From Tubiluchus corallicola (Eukaryota; Priapulida; Priapulimorpha; Priapulimorphida; Tubiluchidae), in the NCBI GenBank assembly GCA_030141605.1, contig JAQGDQ010000553.1:80221-144220 (forward strand): 64,000 bases of DNA, written 5' to 3'. Positions within the stretch are counted from its first letter, which is position 1, and every line of letters starts with the position of its first letter. The position numbers and the translations under genes were made by a program. Shown here piece after piece: positions 44,301-52,313 of this stretch. Below the pieces are notes generated by a model, which saw only the letters and a program-made list of their open reading frames with translations, was not told the origin of the DNA and made no database searches.

Positions 44301-44842
44301 TTACATTTATAGTTTAGATTTATGTTATCACAGCTGATGATGATCTGTGACGATCGCTAATTAGATTATGACTGTGAATGCCTGTATGTTCACAATTTGG
44401 CATTCATGGTCATTATTTAATTAATGGCATCTTTAATTGTCAGCTAAATTGAAATGAAATTGATCTATGAAGACCTTTTAAAACTTTTAATTTATTGAAA
44501 CAAGTGAATCTAACAAAATTTCAAAGCCTTTTAGTATTAATAATATGCTAAAAGTGTCAACAATCTGATTATAACAAAAAACTAAATGCTACAAAAAAAA
44601 TACTAAAGTGTTTACTATGACGGATTAAAAAGATTTAGCACAAAAAGTGAATGTAACCAGATTCTTCTTTACCTGTTCGCATCATACTGCTTGCCGCCCA
44701 TGAATCCATAGCGGTCAACTTTTTGCTCAGAAGCTGTTGAGAGAGAGGAAACATCAAATGTTTCTCCATTAATTCCATCACTATCAAGGCTCTCTAATGA
44801 TTCATCCATCTCTCTCATCACACTAGAGTTATTTACAGCCAT
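17862..44842 (-). CDS. TBC1D10: TBC1D10-like Rab GTPase-activating protein, complete (9 exons)
   Basis: TBC-domain GAP that speeds GTP hydrolysis by Rab proteins (Rab27A/Rab35 for vertebrate TBC1D10A-C) at membranes. Coding exons, in transcript order: 44842-44673, 29056-28957, 27636-27529, 26913-26807, 25461-25281, 24755-24681, 24178-24064, 22872-22718, 21200-17862. They join in phase to 1449 residues. The N-terminus carries the family block [11 protein letters not shown]. The TBC domain (about 94-305) has the arginine finger in IEKDLDR (Arg147) and the glutamine finger in GYCQ (Gln184), plus [14 protein letters not shown] and [20 protein letters not shown], nearly identical to vertebrate TBC1D10. 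Residues 338-1449 are a Ser/Pro/Lys-rich disordered tail with over thirty SP dipeptides, ending in [14 protein letters not shown]. The vertebrate proteins are about 450-800 residues, so the tail is unusual. An in-frame TGA lies 12 bases before the chosen ATG. Introns 21201-22717, 24179-24680, 24756-25280, 26914-27528 and 27637-28956 show nothing I can name. Confidence 0.96.
22718..22872 (-). CDS. TBC1D10: TBC1D10 exon, TBC C-terminal helices
   Basis: 155 bases, phase 1 to 0. It encodes [17 protein letters not shown] and MQEDFLVYE, matching the end of the vertebrate TBC1D10 TBC domain. Confidence 0.95.
23434..23645 (+). repeat. tRNA-derived SINE
   Basis: A clear tRNA-like head: A-box-like TGACCAAGTGGTTTAG at about 23447, a paired anticodon-like arm (ACTGCAACCATGCAGT), and B-box GAGTTCAAGTC at about 23489. 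The remainder is an unrelated body ending in an AT-rich tail (TTAAAGAAATTATATC). It lies in a TBC1D10 intron, antisense to the gene. Confidence 0.7.
24064..24178 (-). CDS. TBC1D10: TBC1D10 exon, EWFMCIF segment
   Basis: 115 bases, phase 0 to 1. It encodes [20 protein letters not shown] and [12 protein letters not shown], among the most conserved TBC motifs. The acceptor is TTTGTAG on the minus strand. Confidence 0.96.
24681..24755 (-). CDS. TBC1D10: TBC1D10 exon, 25 codons
   Basis: Phase 0 to 0. It encodes [20 protein letters not shown] and TSKHL, aligning with EAIQLDGEIFFALL of the vertebrate proteins. Acceptor TTTTTACAG, donor GTAACA. Confidence 0.93.
25281..25461 (-). CDS. TBC1D10: TBC1D10 exon with glutamine finger
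   Basis: 181 bases, phase 2 to 0. It encodes [20 protein letters not shown], then the CQ of the YxQ glutamine finger, then [20 protein letters not shown]. The donor is GTGAGC. Confidence 0.96.
25513..25745 (-). repeat. tRNA-derived SINE, minus orientation
   Basis: On the minus strand the head reads TAGCTCAATGGTATTGTGC (A-box-like) and then GTGGCTCAACTCC (B-box-like). The body is CGGGACCACCGTGGCAATAA and GGACTATGTTATAAAAG, with a TTATTGTTATTAC tail. The body recurs at 57857-57955, which proves a dispersed family. Confidence 0.75.
26807..26913 (-). CDS. TBC1D10: TBC1D10 exon with arginine finger
   Basis: 107 bases, phase 0 to 2. It encodes [20 protein letters not shown] and [16 protein letters not shown] fits the IxxDxxR consensus that supplies the catalytic arginine. 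Confidence 0.96.
27529..27636 (-). CDS. TBC1D10: TBC1D10 exon, start of TBC domain
   Basis: 36 codons, phase 0. It encodes [20 protein letters not shown] and [12 protein letters not shown]. The RKGIP...AWQ block is the usual TBC domain start. Confidence 0.95.
28957..29056 (-). CDS. TBC1D10: TBC1D10 exon, pre-TBC helix
   Basis: 100 bases, phase 2 to 0. It encodes [20 protein letters not shown], matching the RELKWLDMFSNWDKW segment before the TBC domain of vertebrate TBC1D10. Acceptor GTTTTCAG, donor GTGCGC. Confidence 0.93.
29349..29378. repeat. AT dinucleotide microsatellite
   Basis: An uninterrupted AT run of about 30 bases in the TBC1D10 first coding intron. Confidence 0.9.
30125..30480 (+). 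repeat. Long purine-rich tract
   Basis: About 350 bases in which the plus strand is mostly A and G (GAAAGAAGAAAGAAGAGAGA and similar), with few pyrimidines. Such tracts can form triplex (H-DNA). The open minus-strand reading frame here is a product of composition (Phe/Ser/Leu only). Confidence 0.85.
31185..31600 (+). repeat. (ACAGT)n satellite
   Basis: Tandem 5-base unit ACAGT. It is almost pure at about 31408-31490 and degenerate on both sides (ACAGC, ACAAT, GCAGT). Several frames on both strands stay open for up to about 135 codons because the repeat has few stop codons. They are not genes. Confidence 0.92.
33425..33530 (+). repeat. tRNA-like relic
   Basis: B-box-like TCTGGTTCAATTCCAGG at about 33500, with a T-arm-like stem (CTGG/CCAG) and a weak upstream A-box. 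Probably an old SINE head. Confidence 0.35.
35374..35459 (-). repeat. tRNA-like sequence
   Basis: On the minus strand: A-box-like TTGCTCAAGTGCTAGAGC, an arm TGTGG/CCACA, then a T-arm CCTGG-GCTCGAAT-CCAGG. The ends (GGTAGCTGG and GGTTAACTCAC) do not form an acceptor stem. This is a tRNA pseudogene or SINE head rather than a working tRNA. Confidence 0.45.
38650..38700 (+). repeat. CAGCAA-type microsatellite
   Basis: Short run of AGCAACAGCAGCAATAGCAG units. Confidence 0.7.
38795..39130 (-). pseudogene. Decayed LINE ORF2 C-terminus, copy 1
   Basis: The minus-strand translation contains [18 protein letters not shown] followed by [14 protein letters not shown]. This resembles the SFFPRTIRLWNSLP...FKxxL block at the end of reverse transcriptase ORFs of CR1/Jockey-like non-LTR elements. 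The DNA block TATCTGTTGATATTCTTCTT is shared with 56998-57017, a second relic. Confidence 0.6.
40600..40870. repeat. Diverged dispersed repeat, copy 2
   Basis: Counterpart of 3912-4150 in the same orientation. Shared blocks in the same order include CATGGAAATTCACTGTACCT, GCTATCTTGA and ACATCTGCAAGATGTCTTGG followed by ACCATGAGT. Confidence 0.4.
40960..41006 (+). repeat. CA/CG dinucleotide repeat
   Basis: ACACACACACGAGCGCGCGC followed by ACACACATACGCACACACAC. Alternating purine-pyrimidine sequence of this kind can adopt Z-DNA. Confidence 0.85.
44673..44842 (-). CDS. TBC1D10: TBC1D10 first coding exon
   Basis: 170 bases from ATG to donor GTAAAG, phase 2. It encodes an acidic Ser-rich start and [17 protein letters not shown], the family signature. 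A likely 5'UTR acceptor (TTTTTAG) sits at 44894-44896 on the minus strand, so the first exon is probably non-coding and further right. Confidence 0.92.
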
Positions 44843-45769
44843 TTCAATGTTTCACTCCAATAAAAATATCCGCTTGTAATTAATAGACATTTCCTAAAAA
44901 CAAAAAAGAACTGATACATAAAATGAATAAATATAAGAAGTGAAGAAATAAATTTGTTTTGTAAATCTTTTGAAGCTGGTGACTTCTTACTTCCACAATC
45001 TAACTACGAGAAATGAAAAATTCCATACAGCAAAGCTAAATAGAATCTAGAGTCTTCTATTTTCAAGACAACTTTCCTAGTTATTTTTAAATTTGACATT
45101 ATAAATATATATTCCGTTATTATAATTATTACAATTTTATATAAATTATTATGCTTTCACGCTATTCTAATTTAAACAGTAGACTCCTAAGTTTAAAATT
45201 CAATGTCATTAAAATTTGTACGGATATAGTACGGTATACCAGAACCTGAAAATAAAGAGCTGGTCAAAATAATCAATATACCTGCAATCAAAACAAAAAG
45301 ATAATGCAATGTCTCAATTCAGCAGGTAGACAAAAAATGAAAATCACTAAAACTAATTTCACTAATAATATGAAAAATTTGGACTAGTTATGTCGTGATT
45401 CTGAGACACAGACAACATGTTACTGCAGATAGTGAAGTACAGTAATATGCAAAAAAGCTCAAAATCTACTATACTTTTATTTTTGCCTTTATTAATAATA
45501 TTATTGCAGTTACAATGTTTAGCGAATATTTCTGAAATACTTGCTTGCAACTAACTTTAGCCTTTAAAACAACAATTACAGTGATCAGATTAGTGTAATA
45601 CTACAAACTTACTCAAAACAGATTACAAGATCTCACAATTTATCCAAAATGCAAATTTACAACACAAGAAAATCAACACTCCTCTCACTTGCTCAAAACG
45701 GTGACCGTCTACGCTTATGCTGTACGTTATGTGGCTCCGCCTGGTGGAGACTAAGTAACACGAAAAAGC
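44843..45769. promoter_or_regulatory. Head-to-head promoter interval
   Basis: 927 bases separate the divergent start codons of TBC1D10 (minus) and the MBD/F-box gene (plus). The right part (45690-45790) is richer in CG dinucleotides (CGGTGACCGTC, GGCTCCGCC, ATGGCGCCG) than its surroundings. The plus-strand start lies in ATGGCGCC, a YY1-like context. A TATA box is not evident. Confidence 0.5.
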
Positions 45770-45963
45770 ATGGCGCCGATTATGGAAAAACAAGAAAGTG
45801 GAAACGAAGAGGCAAATGGCAAAAAATGTGTAGTACACGGATCAGTATGCAATTCCACAGACGAAGATCACGATTACATTGAAACCGATGCTGTTAACGT
45901 TCTATGTGGTGCACCTTGTCTGTTATTTGCAACAGGAGAACGATGTAAATTTTCATCATGCAG
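45770..45963 (+). CDS. MBD/F-box gene, exon 1
   Basis: 194 bases, donor GTAGTT, phase 2. It encodes an acidic start and VLCGAPCLLFATGERCKFSS followed by C, a cysteine-rich segment that may bind zinc together with the start of exon 2. Confidence 0.85.
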
Positions 45964-48900
45964 GTAGTTTCACATATACGATTGTACTGGATAGTTTAAT
46001 AGCCATTTTCATGAATATGACAGTTGCTATACATATATTTATAGTATTTTAATTCTAGACTGTAAACAACAATTTTATTACTACATGTAAGAAGTATAGT
46101 TGATTTTGCTAATACATTTTACTAGTTCTATTAGTTAATATGTGATTGTATGCTAATTGTTATTTTTTTACATTTTTGCCTTTCAGCCACCATGTCACTA
46201 ATTAAATATCGTAAATAGTTGTTAACTAAATAAAGGTGGCTTGACTTGATAAGCGTGTGGTTTTTCACCTCCCTGTTTCTGTACAGGTTCTTTGAAATAT
46301 TGTTTGCATATATTCCCTTTTTTATGTGCAAGAGAAAAATAAATTATTTGAATTTGGGTAGAGCATCAGCTATTTGACAGACGATTTCAGAAATCCAATG
46401 AGATCATTCTTTTTCTGACTGGCCAGGAATACCATCAACTATTCATATAAAACTAATGACGTACCAAAGTTATACGCGAGTAACCACACCAAACGAGTAG
46501 ATTTACCATTCGGTAGACTGAAGGATACTATAGAATTGCAAATGCGAAGTTGCTTATTTAGAAAAGTCGCTTAGCTGATTAAGTGTAGGATTGTGCTTGG
46601 TTCGTTCACACTGCCAAGAAACCATCAGCGAACTGCCAGTGCTGAAAAAATGGCATCTCTTTCAGAAGACAAGCTGCAGAGATTATTTTACTGTCATGTC
46701 TCTTATCTTCTTTGTATTTCATGTTTGATTTACCAGCCTACAATGTTACAGCTCTTACTTAATTAAATGTTGCTATATATTGCTGGTATACTTCTTTTGA
46801 GCTCGGCTACTGTTTATTTAAATCTATAGCGTTGACATAACAAAATAATACTGAACAATTAAATATTGGTTTATTGTAGTGTTAGTACTGGTGCTAAGTA
46901 CAAGTGAAAAAACAGGTGCATAGTTATGAGCGAGGAAGCATATGCAGCCTCAAATAACTATATGGCAAAGTAAGTTAATCTGCCATGATGTCATTATTTT
47001 TCTCTTGATAATCTGTAACTAAATAGCAACGCTATTAATAGGCATTAGTAGCTTTGTTTGTTACAGCTTAATCTTTATTCTAATTTGACCCAAATGAATT
47101 TAAGCTGCATTCCAAATACAATCCAAAAAATTTCTGAATCTAATTTGAATATTGTATCATGTATGTAATGCAGGCATATGCTCTTGGTTATCGCTAATAC
47201 TGACCATTATACCAAAAAGTACCTTATGCGTTATCACGAAATTTTCCTGTTTGAAACTTGAGAAACTTGATTAATGTAACTCTATGGACATAAATGATAT
47301 ATAGCATATACATGCAGATGTTGTGATCATGTTCATACGCTGTGTGTATAATACAGTAACGCAACTTGTAATTTATTTATTATTCTTTTCAGCATTACAT
47401 AATTTTACAATTGATGTTGTTGTTCTAGAACTAATATTTGCTATAATTAGAAATAAACTTGCAAATATAGTTACAGTAATTGAAATAGACCTACATAAAT
47501 GCCACATGGTGGTTAAGCAGCAAAGCTTGTGAAATCGCCATGAGAAGCGGAAAAAACTTGGTAACTTATCAAAGATAAAATTTGTAGAAAAAATAAAATA
47601 GAGAACAACAAAGAAAGAGTAATAGAGAAAAGACAGAGAAACAGAGGGAGAGAAGCGAAATAGAAAGGACTTCAGCAAAGATGTGATGCAAAAGTATGGA
47701 AATGTGGACAGCAAAGCGACAAGTCTAGTTAGTACAGCAACAGCTCCCCCGAACACATTTGTTCAAAATTGGCACCTTTTCAATAATTTACACACTGCTG
47801 CATTTTGTTTTCATTTTTTGTTTAAAATTAAAATAATTACATAACCTGCTTTTATTATATAACTTTTTATTGTGTTTTAATTTTAAATGCAAAATAACAA
47901 TTATGTTCTTCCTTTAAAATGATATCTTCACCGTGTTTTGATTTGAACAGAAAATTAAAATGCATAATCAATGCATTAAACATTGTTTGATATGTGTCAC
48001 ACTGCCTTTTTTATGTGTTTGCTCCTCCTAACTTTAGAATCTGGCCACTTCCCTGAAGCAGTCACGGGATGCACTATAACTATACGCAGTTCACAGTCAA
48101 ACCTAAAAATGCATTTCTTTTATAAATAGGATTTTAATAGAAGAGATTTCATACTTCTTTTAAAGTCATCTAATGTTCGATGTCTTGTAACATATACTGA
48201 CATTTTATCCCATCTATTTGAAACTGTAAATCTTAGAAAGTGCTTGAGGTTTTGCAAAATGGTTTTTAACTTCCAAAGATTGGCACTCGTTACATTTACT
48301 CCTTGTATTTTTCTTAAAAATACTAAATTTTTTGCAGCACACCTTTTTGTTTAATCTTACTTTTTTGGCTTGGCATTTTACAAACACAGTTGTTGTTTAG
48401 TTAGTTAAGAGTATATTTGTTAGCAATTTTAAATTAAAAATATAATCTCAATTCACTTTCCTTTTATTTCAGATACCGAGACAGAGCTTTACCACACTAT
48501 CACTGTATGGATTGTGACTCACCATTCTTCTTCAAGGAAGACCTTTTGGAGCACTATGTCAGCTGTGAGGAAAAGACTAGTCATGCAAACTCTGCAAAAT
48601 TTACAAATGATAATATTCCAGAACAAGGAACAGAGACTAGAAAACCATGTCAAAGCAATGCAGAAGATGCTAAATCGAGTAAGAAAACCAGAAAAACCAC
48701 TGATAGTCATTTGAAATTAAATGCAGAGAAAACTGGACGAGAGAAGCGTTCTAAGGCAGCATTTATCCCACCAAAACAAAGCAGTTTTGGTAGGCTGCGT
48801 AAGCCCAGTGCTAAAGTGGCATCCTATCAGCCTGACATGACAGCGAATAATACTGAAAGTGGCACTGCAGCACGTGCTGGGAATAAAAGAGCTGCAGCTG

Positions 48901-51900
48901 AAGCCAGCGAATCAGACATTAAGAAGCAAAAATGTTTAAAGACTGAGACTAAAACATCCCCTAAAAAAAGTTCGCAATCAACATGGCTAAGTACACAGAA
49001 AAAGAAAGAACTTTTAAAGCCTTTACTAGCAGGTTGGCAAAGGGAAGTAGTTTTCAGAAGAGATGACAAAGACTACAAGACAAAAAAGGCAGATGTTTAT
49101 TATACCAGTCCGTCCGGTTCACGGTTTCGATCTGGTGCCAAGGTGCTTCAATACCTAGCGTCACACGACACAGATTTTACAATTGAAAACTTTTGTTTCA
49201 ATAGTGTTGTCATCGGTGCTCCAAATGAAACTAGTAGACATACTTATGAACTGCAAAAAAGACCGCATAAAGTTCTAAAGGTGCAGGGTAACACTGGGGG
49301 TGTAATTGAAGCAGACAGTAAGTGCTTCAAGCCAGAGGTCGGCGAAGTCCCCACTGCTGCTGGAGATGAGTTTATGGCAAAACTGGAATTAAAAGCTGCC
49401 ATAAAAGCGGCAAGTAAATCGAGTAGCAACGGCAATGACTCGCAGCCAGTTGGTGCTGTTGATTCATTCTCATTGGATAAATCAGTAAAGCAAAGTACTG
49501 CATCAACAGACGATAGTAAAGTGGTGCTCCAAAAATCTAGCAAACCACATATAATTTCAAAGGCCAAAAATCCAAAACAGAAAAGTGGATTCCTGCGGCC
49601 AAAGTTGTTAATTAGAGATAAAGCACATTATGAAGCAGTTAAAGCTTCACACGTGTCAACCAAAACTGTTAAGAAGAGTAAAAGTAAATCTCAAAATAAA
49701 GAAGTATCATTTTGCGAGTCAGGTAAAGCTTCACGGCGTTCGCAAAAAAGAACAGATGCTAGCAGCTCACACGGCTTCAGTAGCCAGCATGAAAGTGGTC
49801 TTGTGTTTACCTACCCGAAAGAAGTATTATGCTCACTCAGCTGTCCTGGACAGGAGGGTGTGGCTCCCACACTCCAGTGTGTCGTCTGCCTGTGCCTATT
49901 TCATCCCCAATGTGTGAACTTTCAAGGGATGTGTGCAACTACATTCATGTGCATGAAATGTGTCGGAGAGGTTGCTAAAGGAAGTGTTCTCTCATCTGAA
50001 ATGGAATCACGAATCAGTGTTAGTAATGCCACTTCATCTTTTGGTCATGTTTTTTCTCCTGGCTACCAGCAGGTACTCCCTCCACCGCCGCCACTGAAGC
50101 TTGCTCCGCATTTAGCTTCTAAACACAGAACAATGTCTCAAGGTACTTACTCAGCACATGAGCAGCACGTTGTTCAACCACAGTCCGGATTTTTTATGGA
50201 AAATCAGTCTATACCATATTCACATGGCTTTCAGACTGCAAATTACAGTTTTTCTTCAACATTTAATTTACCGTCGAAAAATTTGGAAGGTAATAAAAAA
50301 GTGCTTGTGGTGGACCAGCATGGCCATTCACTAGGTCACACGATAACAACGGCAGACGGAAGGCTGTTAATACCCACAAAAAAGGGAATGAAGCCACTTC
50401 ATGTTCATAGAATACATAGTGTCACTAGTACATCAGAAAAAGTATATTCGTCAACGGCTCCTGTCAAAATTGCTAAGCAAAAGAAGGAAGGTATTAATCC
50501 CGGTGAATGCTTGTTTCAAAGATTTCATGCTGGCTTTGCTGCTTTACCATTAATATTCAGCTATCTCCCTTATTCAGATTTGGTAAATGCCAGCAGAGTT
50601 TGCCGATTATGGAAATCGGTGATAGATAATCCTTCTGTTTGGAAAACGGGAGTATTTCGCGACTGCGGGTTTGACAACTGGGATCTTGCAGCTCGAAATT
50701 TCATTACATATGGGACACAAAAGTTGGATATGCGAGGACTGAAACTAGACTATAAAAGTGTAAATGAAACATGTACATATTGGGAAACCTTCTTGGACAC
50801 TCTGAGTTCCATGCATTCTTTAGAGTACTTGCATTTTGGCCAAGTGCCTGGTTACGTGATAGAGAAGCTATGCGATGTGAAAGAACTAGCTGCACATCTT
50901 CAAGTCTTAATCGCAGAGTGGATTCAAGATTCTTCTATTAATGAATCTATTTGGAAACGACCGGCCGTTTTTGATATCGGAAAACTTGGAAATCTGACCG
51001 AGTTACGAGAGTTGAAACTACGAGCTGTAGTGGGCATCGTGCTTCCAGATGCCCCTGAAAGTGGTGGGTTTAAAAGACTTTCTGGTTTAAAAAAGTTGCA
51101 AATGCTTTCCATCTCAACGCTTCAGAACATTCCAGAATCTGAATTGGCTTACTTAGCTGACTTGGCACAAGTGAAATCTCTTGAAATCGGAGACTGCCGA
51201 GGGTGGCATAAACAGGCGTATGAATACCTTGGAAAGATGCAGAGTCTCCGCCATCTAAAATTGGAAAAGGGAGGAGGAATACCTGATCCCGGACTGGCTG
51301 ATGCTTTGTCCAATATGTCTTTGCTGGAGCATTTGGAATTGGTTATGTTCACAGTTTCTGATACGCTTGCAGGAGCACTGCACCATCTCAGCCGTTTGCG
51401 GGCACTGACAATATGGCCTGCTGCTGACCAGCTTGAGGTAGTCAATACAAACGTTTTCAATATTGTGTCTTGTTTACCCAAACTTGGAAGGCTAGACTGG
51501 GGTATTTTATCTACTGATAGCAGTCCATGTCAAGTGGATGTTGAAGCAAAGGACAGCACACATGAAGTGGACGGTGAGGCAGAAAAACCCACCAAAACCG
51601 AGGACAGTTCTGTTTCAGGTTTTACTAAAGTGGACAAAATTAGTGATAAGACTTTAAATGGAAACAATGTGAACAAGGATAGCCAGGAAGTCACATTGGG
51701 AAAATCTAGTAATGCCAATGATGGTAATCTACAGAAATCAAGTATTTCTGATGATATTATGGTAGATGGTGTATCTGTTCTTGAACTTGATACAAATGAC
51801 CAAAGCCAACCTAATAATAAAGTGAAAGTTGAGAATGATGGTAAAGAAATCAATGATCTTTCTAAGGATATAGTTGGCACTGATAATATGTGCAATAATG

Positions 51901-52313
51901 TTGCAGACAATACGAATGAATTTGTTGATCAGAAGACACAGAAAGAAACTGTAGCTTCTTTCCAAATTGCTGAAAACCACCTCCAAGACATAACAAACAT
52001 AAACAGTTCCACTCTAACTAAACTCAGAAGCACTCCAAATAAGCGAAAGGCTAAACTTGAAGTGCTACTGGATGAAGAAGAGCAGTTACAGCAACGAATC
52101 ACGGCTGGAGAATTCATCCCCTTTCTTCCAGGCTCACTCTACGTAGATGGAATGAAGGAAGTAACCAAGCGTAGTCTTGAACAAACCAAGTATATGACCA
52201 TAAATCAATTAATGGACAGCCTGTGCATCATTCTGCCTGATACAAAAATACGCATTATACAGGTTCCTAAACTTGATAGCGTTCCACCATCATTGAGTGA
52301 ACGAGTAGATTAA
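45770..52313 (+). CDS. MBD / PHD-like / F-box / LRR protein (2 exons), unnamed family
   Basis: Exons 45770-45963 and 48473-52313 join in phase to 1344 residues. An in-frame TAA at 45752-45754 fixes the start region. Order: a Cys-rich start (CKFSSC) with a C2H2-like finger across the junction (YHCMDCDSPFFFKEDLLEHY then VSC); a basic linker; an MBD-type domain (about 245-315) with GWQREVVFRR, ADVYYTSPSGSRFRS and ENFCFN; a PHD-like finger (about 518-562) with spacing Cx3C, CxxC, x4H, xxC, CxxC; a PPPPP linker; an F-box (about 752-795, LIFSYLPYSDLVNASRVCRL, W); leucine-rich repeats (about 826-1078); an acidic linker; a conserved-looking end (GEFIPFLPGSLYVDGMKEV). F-box proteins recruit substrates to SCF ubiquitin ligases and MBDs bind methylated CpG, so a chromatin-bound ubiquitin ligase subunit is the inference. 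KDM2/FBXL19 have CXXC-PHD-F-box-LRR, a similar plan with a different DNA reader. No JmjC domain is present. Confidence 0.9.
45964..48472. other. Intron of the MBD/F-box gene
   Basis: 2.5 kb, AT-rich. Contains a mostly purine stretch at about 47575-47660. No exon-like block keeps the phase better than direct joining of the two exons, and I see no named repeat. Confidence 0.6.
48473..52313 (+). CDS. MBD/F-box gene, exon 2 (3.8 kb)
   Basis: Acceptor TTTATTTCAG. A single open exon of 1279 codons after the split codon, holding the MBD, PHD-like, F-box and LRR parts, ending in TAA at 52311-52313. In the MBD, the residues equivalent to MeCP2 Arg111, Asp121, Tyr123 and Arg133 all look present (second R of REVVFR, D and first Y of DVYY, R of FRS). 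Confidence 0.95.

Larger units (their letters stand above)
29057..44672. other. TBC1D10: 15.6-kb first coding intron of TBC1D10
   Basis: Contains the AT run at 29349-29378, the purine tract and (ACAGT)n satellite at 30125-31600, tRNA-like relics, a LINE remnant, a CA repeat and one dispersed repeat copy, all listed separately. I see no other exon that I can assign. Enhancers would be plausible in such a long first intron but nothing specific is visible. Confidence 0.7.
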
